Assembly (NCBI GenBank): GCA_002840645.1
Contig: PHBO01000009.1
Location: 1 to 64,000, forward strand
Reading direction: 5' to 3'
DNA: 64,000 nucleotides
Source: Candidatus Cloacimonetes bacterium HGW-Cloacimonetes-3
GTDB lineage: Bacteria > Cloacimonadota > Cloacimonadia > Cloacimonadales > Cloacimonadaceae
The position numbers and the translations under genes were made by a program. Below the pieces are notes generated by a model. That model was given only the letters and a program-made list of their open reading frames with translations. It had not been told where the DNA came from and made no database searches. This document shows, piece after piece, positions 1-7,262 of the stretch. The number at the start of each line of letters is the position of its first letter. Positions within the stretch are counted from its first letter, which is position 1.

Positions 1-300
1 TTGCCCTTCAATCTCAAAATCAGGCACATTATCAAGCTCTGGTCCACCCCAATAGAAGTATAGCTTCCCAAAATTTGCATCTTGCACAAATACTCCGGAG
101 GGGTGCCATTCAGGTGCTCTAACAATCAGATCATCATAGCCATCGCCATTGAAATCCATGCTTACTAAATATAAACCGAAACAACCACCATTGAAGTTAT
201 CCGTTAGAGTTTGGATAATAGATATCTGGTTTAACGAATAGAGTTGTGCCCATGTTAGCAAACACAATGCTAAGCAAAGTACGAAAAACAATCTGTTCAT
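1..300 (-). CDS. Secreted FG-GAP/VCBS-repeat protein, 5' part only
   Basis: The reading frame starts at the ATG at 298-300 on the minus strand and runs off the left edge, giving about 100 residues. Residues 1-18 form a signal peptide (Met-Asn-Arg then a Leu/Cys/Ala core, with a Trp-Ala-Gln cleavage region). The motif MDFNGDGYDDLIV near residue 47 is the Ca2+-binding FG-GAP loop of beta-propeller integrin-like repeats, and a second blade begins with a Tyr-Trp-Gly-Gly-Pro segment. Proteins of this type are exported and often bind cell surfaces or polymers. The C-terminal part, including any sorting domain, lies outside the window, so ligand and anchoring cannot be judged. Confidence 0.85.
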   Translation of the reverse strand, partial: MNRLFFVLCLALCLLTWAQLYSLNQISIIQTLTDNFNGGCFGLYLVSMDFNGDGYDDLIVRAPEWHPSGVFVQDANFGKLYFYWGGPELDNVPDFEIEGQ

Positions 301-561
301 GTTAGCCTCCATACAGCTACAGGAAGGTGCGAAGGTGTAGATGTGCATCACAGAATATCAGCAACCAAGCACCCAAATGCAGTGAAAAGTAAGGTAATAA
401 TGTGTCAATAAATAATTCCTACTGCCTCAAAAAAAAGACTGTCCAATCTTACTCTATCATACTACACAATCCATAAGCAAAGTTTGAGGTTGGATCGGCT
501 TAGATTATCTTTGGCAGGTTAGATAGCATAGCTGCCGTAAGGGCAACAACGTTCGTTTGTC

Positions 562-608
562 CCCAGTCGGGGCGACTGGGTTTAATTAAACACACACGCC
601 TCGTGTGT
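562..608. repeat. Pair of adjacent short hairpins (family also at 55893)
   Basis: CCCAGTCG-GGG-CGACTGGG (562-580) is followed 11 nt later by ACACACG-CCT-CGTGTGT (592-608). Both stems are perfect. The second core, ACACGCCTCGTGTG, recurs at 55894-55908 with the outermost A-T pair replaced by G-C, so the stem is kept. The first hairpin is followed by TTTAATT and might work as a weak terminator, but the recurrence favours a mobile palindromic element. Confidence 0.7.
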
Positions 609-820
609 TGCGTTTCGCGGTTGTTCATGTTATACAAGCTACGAGAAGCCTCTCTTTATCATGAAGTTGTACGGCAGGATCAGACGCGACGTCCGATGCT
701 ACGGAACACAAGCACATCAGCACTCACACACTCAAAAACAAAAGAAATTAGCCATCCTCTAATCGCATAACATGCAAGCAGATAAGCTGCTTTCATAACT
801 CAGTTTTTGGTGCCGCGTTA

Positions 821-875
821 AAAATAAATCCAAAATCTGTCCCAAAAACAGGAATCTGTCCCCCACACTACTATG
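821..875 (+). repeat. 55-bp dispersed element containing two AATCTGTCCC motifs (copy 1)
   Basis: This 55-bp segment matches the reverse complement of 26957-27011 at 50 of 55 positions, with all five differences clustered in the middle. Each copy carries two direct AATCTGTCCC-like motifs. No transposase is nearby, so it is best read as a non-autonomous element or the remnant of an insertion-sequence end. Confidence 0.75.
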
Positions 876-966
876 AAGGGAAGTTTTTATATATGCTTCC
901 TTATGGTTCTTTCATAAGCGTATAGAGTGTTAGAAGCATTCCTGCTTTATGGAAAAGGCTTCTTTC

Positions 967-2433
967 TTACTTCTTCCCGAACTGCAGCAATAGCTGCTGG
1001 ACTAAGGCATCCACAATCAGATCACCTGTTTCCTGCAGGTCCAGAGGTTGGAAACCAAGGTATTTATCCCATTGATCCACAATGTAATCGTGGCTAACCA
1101 CGCGGTACAGTTTATCGGGCTGTAAAGCTAAACCGTTCACCTCATACACCTGTTTATTGTGTCCATGTCCGCCGGGGCAGGGCTGGCTAACCCAACCTTT
1201 GGCAGTGGTTTGCACGATGTCATAGGGTTTGTCTATAGCGTTTTGTTTGTTCAGGGCATCCATCTTCAGCAGGTCTTTGCCGTAACATGAAAACGTTACT
1301 ACGTAATTGCTAAAGGGCAGCAGTTCGTGCATATCGCGCAGGGTTACATCCCCCGCAGGCAGGGTTTTACGGATACCGCCATTGTTAATAATCGCCAAAT
1401 CAGGCTTGTACTGTTTATCGTATTGCGTCTTCAGGGCTTCGGCAACCCAGCGGGAAACGGCAGTCTCCTTAAACTTATCGGGCTTCCATTCCTGCGGGAT
1501 GGTAGCAATGGGCTTTCCCATCTGGGCTTCGATACCTTTTGCCAGCGTGCTTACGAAGTTGTTCAGCTCGGTAGTAGGTATTTCTGAGGGCACCCACAGA
1601 GGTATCTGCTTGTATTTAATGCTGCGGATGCGGTCGCTCACCACATCGATATCCAGCTCTCCCAGCAAGGTAACGTGGCTGCCGGCGGAAGCGATATAAA
1701 TGCCGTTCACCAGCCACGGTTCATCAATGCTTACGTGTGAATGCCCGCCCACAATGAGGTCAACCCGGTTGTCCAGAGTGGTGGCGAGAAGGCTATCCGC
1801 CTCGTAACCAAGATGAGTAAGCAGGATAATGAGGTCAGTTTGCTTGTCCAGGGCATCTATATACTTGTCAATCGCTTGCTTGTAAGGCAGGATGTTCAGG
1901 GCTGCGATGCTGGATTGCTTCACCTTTTCCGGCAGTTCCACCAGAGTTAAGCCCATAATGCCAACCTTGAGGGAATCCAGGTTTATTATCTTATAGGGAA
2001 TGTTGCCGAAGGGTTTGCCGTCCTTGGTTTGCAGGTTTGTGGAGACAAAGGGGTAGTTGGCAAGTTTGATAAGCTTATTTGTGTGTTCGAAGCTCTGGTC
2101 AAACTCATGATTACCGAAGGTGGCGGCATCAGGTTTCAGGTAGTTAAAGGTCTTTATCACTGCTCCACCGCTGGTGCCTTCATAGGGCATAGAGGCAAAG
2201 ATGCTGCCGGTTTGCTGGTCTCCGGCATCCAGATAGATGCTGCGGGCTGCGGTGCTGCGTTCCTGGTTCAGATAATACTCCAGAGCTGCATAACCGCCAA
2301 TAAACTCACCTGATTTAGCCTTTTGGGGGAGGTAGGCACCGTGAGTGTCATTGGTATGCAGGATGCGGAGCGGGATTGCGCTAAGGACGCATGCTACTAA
2401 TAGTAAGGGTATGATGCTTAGTAAACGTTTCAT
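967..2433 (-). CDS. Exported 5'-nucleotidase / UshA-type metallophosphoesterase
   Basis: This 488-residue protein hydrolyses nucleotide phosphates or related phosphate esters outside the cytoplasm. The N-terminus is a signal peptide; LVAC at residues 12-15 could be a lipobox, but cleavage near Ser18-Ala19 is equally possible. The metallophosphatase core (about 22-240) shows every metal motif in order: HTNDTHG, DAGD, GNHEFD, THLG and GGHSH. The 5'-nucleotidase C-terminal substrate-binding domain (about 310-460) begins with NNGGIR. Length is normal for the family. The ATG is preceded by AGAGG at good spacing. It lies 97 bp downstream of kdsB on the same strand, with a repeat in the gap, so it is probably a separate unit. 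The exact substrate is not determinable. Confidence 0.92.
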   Translation of the reverse strand: MKRLLSIIPLLLVACVLSAIPLRILHTNDTHGAYLPQKAKSGEFIGGYAALEYYLNQERSTAARSIYLDAGDQQTGSIFASMPYEGTSGGAVIKTFNYLKPDAATFGNHEFDQSFEHTNKLIKLANYPFVSTNLQTKDGKPFGNIPYKIINLDSLKVGIMGLTLVELPEKVKQSSIAALNILPYKQAIDKYIDALDKQTDLIILLTHLGYEADSLLATTLDNRVDLIVGGHSHVSIDEPWLVNGIYIASAGSHVTLLGELDIDVVSDRIRSIKYKQIPLWVPSEIPTTELNNFVSTLAKGIEAQMGKPIATIPQEWKPDKFKETAVSRWVAEALKTQYDKQYKPDLAIINNGGIRKTLPAGDVTLRDMHELLPFSNYVVTFSCYGKDLLKMDALNKQNAIDKPYDIVQTTAKGWVSQPCPGGHGHNKQVYEVNGLALQPDKLYRVVSHDYIVDQWDKYLGFQPLDLQETGDLIVDALVQQLLLQFGKK

Positions 2434-2467
2434 AATTAAAACCTCTTATCAATTTACGTATAGAATG

Positions 2468-2523
2468 CAGATGACTGGATCGACAGGATCAACCTGATCT
2501 CTTTTCTCTTTTAATCTTTGTTA
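2468..2523 (+). repeat. 33-bp dispersed sequence plus polypyrimidine tail (copy 1)
   Basis: Positions 2468-2500 are identical over 33 nt to 55702-55734, and the core GACAGGATCAACCTGATC is partly palindromic. A TTTTCTCTTTTAATCTTTGTTA tract follows at 2502-2523. Close relatives of that tract occur near 29660, 34757, 55661 and 55751, and in the reverse sense near 27165 and 55462. Confidence 0.7.
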
Positions 2524-2530
2524 AACAAAA

Positions 2531-3265
2531 CTAACACCTAACACCTGAAACCAGTGCCAGGTCTTCGGGGGTGTCTATGCCAATGCCCTGGTAGTCTGTT
2601 ACTATCATGCGGATGGGGATGCCGGCTTCCAGAGCTCTTAGCTGCTCCAGCTTCTCGGTTTGTTCCAGTTTGCTTGGGGGGAGAGCTACGAAGCGGAAAA
2701 GGGTTTTGGGACGGTAAGCATACACGCCGATGTGACGGTAATATGTGCAAGTGATGTCCTTATCGCGGTTGCAGGGTATGGCGGAGCGGGAAAAGTATAA
2801 AGCGTTGGATAGGCTGTCGGTAACAACCTTCACGATGTTGGGATTGTTTAGCATGTCCGGCTCAAGGATAGGGGTCATCAGGCTTGCCATTTGCACCTGC
2901 GGATCGGCAAAGGCGGAGATAAGATCGGATAGGGAAGCGGTATCTATGAACGGCTCGTCACCTTGCACGTTCAAAATAAGCTGCGCTTCGGGGTATGCCT
3001 GGGCGGCTTCGGCAATACGGTCACTGCCGCTTTGATGGTGGGCAGAGGTCATCACAGCCTGCCCCCCAAAGGCAAGCACCGCATCGATAATAGCCTGGTG
3101 ATCAGTAGCAATTAGCACCCGGCTAAATAGCCCGCTGGCGGTTACCCGCTCGTAAACATGCTGGACAATGGGCTTCCCTGCCAGCAGGGCTAAAGCCTTG
3201 GCGGGAAAGCGGGTGGAGGCATAGCGGGCGGGGATGATGGCAATAGAGGTAAGCTTTTTATTCAT
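2531..3265 (-). CDS. kdsB: 3-deoxy-manno-octulosonate cytidylyltransferase (CMP-KDO synthetase)
   Basis: This 244-residue cytosolic enzyme activates KDO with CTP for lipopolysaccharide inner-core synthesis. The N-terminal nucleotide-binding signature IPARYASTRFPAKAL and the LNVQGDEPFI segment are diagnostic of KdsB, and length matches the family (about 245-250). The ATG is preceded by AGGAAAAG and overlaps the 3' end of mnmG by 8 bp, so the two are translationally coupled. Its presence implies an LPS-bearing outer membrane, in agreement with lptB at 49015-49764. The rest of the KDO pathway is not in the window. Confidence 0.96.
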   Translation of the reverse strand: MNKKLTSIAIIPARYASTRFPAKALALLAGKPIVQHVYERVTASGLFSRVLIATDHQAIIDAVLAFGGQAVMTSAHHQSGSDRIAEAAQAYPEAQLILNVQGDEPFIDTASLSDLISAFADPQVQMASLMTPILEPDMLNNPNIVKVVTDSLSNALYFSRSAIPCNRDKDITCTYYRHIGVYAYRPKTLFRFVALPPSKLEQTEKLEQLRALEAGIPIRMIVTDYQGIGIDTPEDLALVSGVRC

Positions 3266-5108
3266 GTTCTTTTCCTGTGGGGTTCTTGCGCAGCCAAATC
3301 ATCAAAGCGGAGCTGTCGCTGTAGTTAATACCCGGGATGCGCATGGCTTGCCCGATGCTGCGGGGCTTTATTCTGGCAAGCTTTTCGCGGGCTTCCCAAG
3401 CTACACTGGGGATGGCGAAGTAGTCTGTTTCTTCCGGCAGGTTCATGTCCTCAGCTTGCCGGAAACGCTGCATTTCTTCTTCCATGCGTTTAAGGTAGCC
3501 TTCGTATTTTATCTCCAGTTCTATGCGTTGCTGAATGTCCTTGCTTAGGTCTTCCGGGATGTTGTAGCCGTAATCTGGTAGGTTGCAAAAGTTTATCTCA
3601 GGGCGTTTCAGCAGTTGGGCGAAGCGGACAGGCTCTTTTATCTCGCCTGCGATGGTGCAGTTTTGGGCTTTAAGCTTTTCAGTCTCCCTGGCTTTTACTT
3701 CCAGCATGGTAGTAAAGCGCTGCCAACGGGCTTCGGAAAGAAGCCCAAGCTTATGTGCTACAGGCATCAGGCGTTCGTCTGCGTTATCCTGACGCAGCAG
3801 CAGGCGGTATTCTGCCCGGGAGGTGAACATACGGTATGGCTCATTTGTGCCGCGGGTAACCAGATCATCTATCAATACCCCGATGTAGGCATCGCTGCGG
3901 GAAAGGATAAGTGGGTCTTTCCCTTCCAGAAACAGGCTGGCGTTAATGCCTGCCATGATCCCCTGAGCGGCGGCTTCTTCATAGCCGGAAGTGCCGTTTA
4001 TTTGCCCTGCCAGATACAAGCCGGGAAGCTTTTTCACGGCAAGGGAAGCATCTATCTCTTCGGGGTTCACATAGTCATATTCAATAGCATAGGCATAGCG
4101 CAGCAGCACGGCTTTCTCCATTCCGGGGATGCTGTGGACTATCTGTTCCTGTATGTGTGGGGGCAGGCTGGTGGAAATGCCGTTCACGTAAGCTTCATGC
4201 GTGTTAATGCCTTCCGGTTCGATGAATACATGGTGGCTGTCGCGCTGGGGGAATTTCACTATCTTATCCTCAATCGAGGGGCAGTAACGCGGTCCGATAC
4301 CGGTGATAATGCCGGAATACAAGGCAGATTCGGAGAGGTTATCCTGTATGATGCGTGATGTTTCCGGGGTTGTATGGGTCAGGTAGCATGATACCTGGTT
4401 GCGCAAAGCAATATCCCGGTAATATGAAAAGCCCTGGGGGTCTTCGTCTCCGGCTTGTGCTTCCAGACAGCTAAAATCCAGGCTTCGCATGTCAACCCGC
4501 GGGGGAGTTCCAGTCTTAAAACGCATAACCTGCAAGCCCAAAGCACCGAGGTTCAGGGATAGTTCATCCGCACTTGGCTCACCGCTGCGTCCACCCGGAT
4601 AGCTGATCTTGCCCACGTGTATCTTTCCGCGCAGGAAAGTGCCTGTGGCAAGGATTACAGCCGGAGCATAGTACTTGTGCCCGATCTGGCTTATCACCCC
4701 GCATACTTTGCCATCACTGATGATTAGTTCATTGATGCTGGCTTCTATAATCTGTAATCCGGGCTGGTTTTCCAGTGCTTCCCGCATGATGCGGTGATAG
4801 GCTTCGCGGTCGTTCTGGGCGCGTGGTGCCCACACTGCGGGGCCTTTGCTGCGGTTCAGCATACGGTAGTGAATGCCGGAAAGGTCTGCTGCTCTGCCGA
4901 TCTCCCCGCCTAAAGCGTCCACTTCGCGCGCAAGGTGTCCTTTGGCGGGACCGCCGATGGAGGGGTTACAGCTCATGCGTCCGATTGCTTCCAGCTTGAT
5001 GGTGAATATGGCTACCTTCAAACCCCGGCGGGCAGCTACAAGTGCTGCTTCAATACCGGCATGTCCGGCACCTACAACGATTATGTCCCAGGCGGAGGTG
5101 AATTCCAT
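3258..5108 (-). CDS. mnmG: tRNA uridine-5-carboxymethylaminomethyl modification enzyme
   Basis: MnmG (GidA), with MnmE, installs cmnm5U34 on tRNAs using FAD, NADH and methylenetetrahydrofolate. At 616 residues it has the usual length. The Rossmann motif VVGAGHAGIEAA is at residues 11-22, followed by the family-specific CNPSIGGPAKGHL and the second signature GPRYCPSIEDKI near residue 270. The C-terminal helical region that contacts MnmE is present. The ATG has only a weak ribosome site; the gene starts 8 bp after engB and overlaps kdsB, so it lies inside an operon. MnmE is not in the window. Confidence 0.97.
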   Translation of the reverse strand: MEFTSAWDIIVVGAGHAGIEAALVAARRGLKVAIFTIKLEAIGRMSCNPSIGGPAKGHLAREVDALGGEIGRAADLSGIHYRMLNRSKGPAVWAPRAQNDREAYHRIMREALENQPGLQIIEASINELIISDGKVCGVISQIGHKYYAPAVILATGTFLRGKIHVGKISYPGGRSGEPSADELSLNLGALGLQVMRFKTGTPPRVDMRSLDFSCLEAQAGDEDPQGFSYYRDIALRNQVSCYLTHTTPETSRIIQDNLSESALYSGIITGIGPRYCPSIEDKIVKFPQRDSHHVFIEPEGINTHEAYVNGISTSLPPHIQEQIVHSIPGMEKAVLLRYAYAIEYDYVNPEEIDASLAVKKLPGLYLAGQINGTSGYEEAAAQGIMAGINASLFLEGKDPLILSRSDAYIGVLIDDLVTRGTNEPYRMFTSRAEYRLLLRQDNADERLMPVAHKLGLLSEARWQRFTTMLEVKARETEKLKAQNCTIAGEIKEPVRFAQLLKRPEINFCNLPDYGYNIPEDLSKDIQQRIELEIKYEGYLKRMEEEMQRFRQAEDMNLPEETDYFAIPSVAWEAREKLARIKPRSIGQAMRIPGINYSDSSALMIWLRKNPTGKEHE

Positions 5109-5116
5109 GATGAGCT

Positions 5117-5728
5117 TTATGTCAGTTTGGTCTGAATCCAGCTCAGAAGTGCTTCAAAGCCTGTATTCTTCAGGGCAGAGACGGCGAAGATGGGTTCCTG
5201 CCGCAGCCCCAGCTCTTTTGCCAGATTTTGCACGGTCTTTACAATCTTGGTCTTGGGGATTTTATCTGATTTGGTAGCAACCACGCAGTGATCAATATTC
5301 CTCAGCCTCAGTATTTCCAGCAATTGAATATCCTTCTTGTCGGCACTGTGGCGGATATCAACCAGCACCACAATACTGCGAAGCTGAGTGCGCTGTTCAA
5401 AGTACTTGCCGATCATCTTGCGCCATTTTTCCTGCTCGTTCTGGCTTACTTCCGCAAAGCCGTAGCCTGGTAGGTCAGTAAGCTGCAGGAAGCCTTGTGT
5501 CTCGCTTTCATCGGTTTTATAGCGGATTAAAAAGAAGTTCAGCAGCCTGGTTTTACCCGGATGCCCGGAGGTCTTGGCTAAGCCATGGTGGTCTGTTATA
5601 AGGTTTATCAGGGTGGATTTGCCTACATTACTGCGTCCTGCAAAGGCAAATTCCGGGTAGGCAGAGGCGGGGTAATCAGCCGGTTCAACCGCACTTTTCA
5701 CGAAGAAGGATTGCACAAACTTAAGCAT
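5117..5728 (-). CDS. engB: Ribosome-biogenesis GTPase EngB/YsxC
   Basis: This small circularly arranged GTPase assists assembly of the large ribosomal subunit. G1 is GRSNVGKST, G3 is DLPGYGFA, G4 is TKSDK and G5 is SALKNTG, so all GTP-binding motifs are present. I start at the second ATG (MLKFVQSFF, 203 residues), which matches family N-termini better than an upstream ATG five codons earlier; neither has a clear Shine-Dalgarno. The start lies within the last codons of queD, so the genes are coupled. Confidence 0.94.
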   Translation of the reverse strand: MLKFVQSFFVKSAVEPADYPASAYPEFAFAGRSNVGKSTLINLITDHHGLAKTSGHPGKTRLLNFFLIRYKTDESETQGFLQLTDLPGYGFAEVSQNEQEKWRKMIGKYFEQRTQLRSIVVLVDIRHSADKKDIQLLEILRLRNIDHCVVATKSDKIPKTKIVKTVQNLAKELGLRQEPIFAVSALKNTGFEALLSWIQTKLT

Positions 5729-6092
5729 GTCGATACACCACACTACTGCGGTCGGATTCGCATATTTCCACTTCGAATATCTGCGCCGGTTGATTTACAA
5801 GCTCTTTATCCATAAGTTCATAGATAAATTTGGCAAGGTTCTCGGAAGTAGGGTTCATGCCATTCAGGCAGGCTACTTCGTTCAGGTAAGCGTGATCGAA
5901 CTTGTCCAATATTCCTTTCAGGATGGTTTTAATGATGCCGAAATCCATCGCCATCCCTATTCCATCCAGGGTGTCTGTTTTCAAGCCAACGCGCACCTTC
6001 CAATTGTGTCCGTGCAGGTTACTGCATGCGCCTTCATAACCGCATAGGCGGTGGGCTGCTGAGAATGTATCGCTAACGCTTAGGTAGTACAT
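5721..6092 (-). CDS. queD: 6-carboxytetrahydropterin synthase (QueD/PTPS family)
   Basis: This 123-residue enzyme converts dihydroneopterin triphosphate to 6-carboxytetrahydropterin in preQ0/queuosine synthesis. Zinc ligands are His in SAAHRL and both His in LHGHNW, with the catalytic Cys in GACSN just before them. The Glu in the EVEICES segment near the C-terminus is the usual substrate-anchoring residue. AGGAGC sits 6 nt before the ATG. The queuosine link is supported by tgt at 58441-59553, although no other que genes lie in the window. It overlaps engB by 8 bp. Confidence 0.93.
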   Translation of the reverse strand: MYYLSVSDTFSAAHRLCGYEGACSNLHGHNWKVRVGLKTDTLDGIGMAMDFGIIKTILKGILDKFDHAYLNEVACLNGMNPTSENLAKFIYELMDKELVNQPAQIFEVEICESDRSSVVYRHA

Positions 6093-6102
6093 TTAGATGC
6101 TC

Positions 6103-7035
6103 CTAAAAGTATTTCTTACGGATGAAAACCACCACCAACAGAATGGACATGCAGATGGCAAAGCCCATCACCATGGCAAAAGCATAGCTGTTTTCCTGAA
6201 ATGGCAGGTGTACATTCATGCCGTATATGCTGGCTATCAAAGTGGGTAGAGCCAGAGTAATAGTTATAGAGGTGAGAAACTTCATCACCACGTTGAGGTT
6301 GTTTGATATTATTGAAGCAAAAGCATCCATCATACCGCTTAGGATGCTGCTGTAAATGTTTGCCATTTCTATTGCTTGTTTGTTTTCGATAATCACGTCG
6401 TCTATCATATCCTCTGCTTCGGGATCATTATGCAGCCAGCGTGAACGCTGTAAACGCTCTAAAATAATCTCATTAGCTTTAAGAGAGGTATTGAAATACA
6501 CCAGCGATTTCTCCATGCGAAGTAATCGAATCAGCTCTTTATTCCGCATGGATTGATGCAGTTCGTTTTCAATCTGAGTAGTACGCCTGTTAATTTCTTT
6601 TAGGAATTTCAGGTAATAAACTGCGGTGCGGAGGTTTATGTTTAGCAGAAAGCTTTGCTGGGTAATATCGAAAGGGCGGTGTTTCCCTTCCAGATATTGG
6701 GTGAGAACTTCGCTATCATAAAAGGAAACAGTGATTAGCCTGTCTTGCGTGGCGATAATCCCAAGCGGTGCTGTGGCAAAGGACACGCTGGCAGAGCGAT
6801 GCTTGTAATACAAGGGCACGCGCAGGATTATCAGCATGGCACCATCTTCATATTCCAGACGCGAGTTTTCGTCGGAATCCTGAAGATCGGAAATGAAGTC
6901 TTCGGGCAAATTGTACTTTTTAAGTATCTTATTTGCTTCTTCGGGAGAGGGGCTTTCCAGATGTATCCAGAATGCTTCTTCTGTAGTTACTGCGGGGATA
7001 AACCGCTGATCTACTACTTTATAGGCTTGGATCAT
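6103..7035 (-). CDS. corA: CorA-family Mg2+/divalent-cation channel
   Basis: The protein is an inner-membrane divalent cation channel of the CorA family. The diagnostic YGMN motif lies at the end of the first of two C-terminal transmembrane helices, and the last residues (FIRKKYF) are the basic cytosolic tail. The long N-terminal part is the alpha/beta and coiled-coil funnel. I start at the ATG at 7033-7035 because AAGGAGG lies 6 nt upstream; an in-frame ATG 15 codons earlier lacks such a site. The result is 310 residues, normal for the family. It is the first gene of the corA-queD-engB-mnmG-kdsB run. Confidence 0.93.
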   Translation of the reverse strand: MIQAYKVVDQRFIPAVTTEEAFWIHLESPSPEEANKILKKYNLPEDFISDLQDSDENSRLEYEDGAMLIILRVPLYYKHRSASVSFATAPLGIIATQDRLITVSFYDSEVLTQYLEGKHRPFDITQQSFLLNINLRTAVYYLKFLKEINRRTTQIENELHQSMRNKELIRLLRMEKSLVYFNTSLKANEIILERLQRSRWLHNDPEAEDMIDDVIIENKQAIEMANIYSSILSGMMDAFASIISNNLNVVMKFLTSITITLALPTLIASIYGMNVHLPFQENSYAFAMVMGFAICMSILLVVVFIRKKYF

Positions 7036-7170
7036 AAGAACCTCCTTTCCATATTTTGGTGTGTCGCCAATTTTCTGCAAGGGGCTTTTTGTGGCAAGAA
7101 AAATAAGACATTAGGCAGAAGTATGGATGTGCCGGGGTTCTAATGTGTTCAGTAGTTGCTATTCGTACGG

Positions 7171-7240
7171 CTCTTGCTTGAATTGCTTATGAAATACGGA
7201 TGAAATACGGATCACATCCGTAATTCACCCGTAATACTAT
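7171..7240. repeat. Palindromic interspersed repeat, copy 1
   Basis: CTCTTGCTTGAATTGCTTATG leads into an imperfect hairpin whose arms are ATACGGATGAAATACGGAT and ATCCGTAATTCACCCGTAAT around a CAC loop. Related copies with the same GAAATACG...ATCCGTAAT core lie at 34892-34958 and 56941-57014, and a shorter relative at 29772-29812. It fills the gap between corA and the YfhO-type gene. Confidence 0.75.
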
Positions 7241-7262
7241 CGTAGTTGAAGCTGCTATCGTG

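Larger units (their letters stand above)
301..966. other. Gene-free stretch with two hairpins and one dispersed repeat
   Basis: I see no convincing gene. At 562-580 there is a perfect 8-bp stem (CCCAGTCG/CGACTGGG, 3-nt loop) and at 592-608 a second perfect stem (ACACACG/CGTGTGT, loop CCT). Related hairpins occur at 55893-55925. A 55-bp element at 821-875 has a near-copy in opposite orientation at 26957-27011. The stretch lies between the FG-GAP gene leader and the 3' end of the nucleotidase gene. Confidence 0.7.
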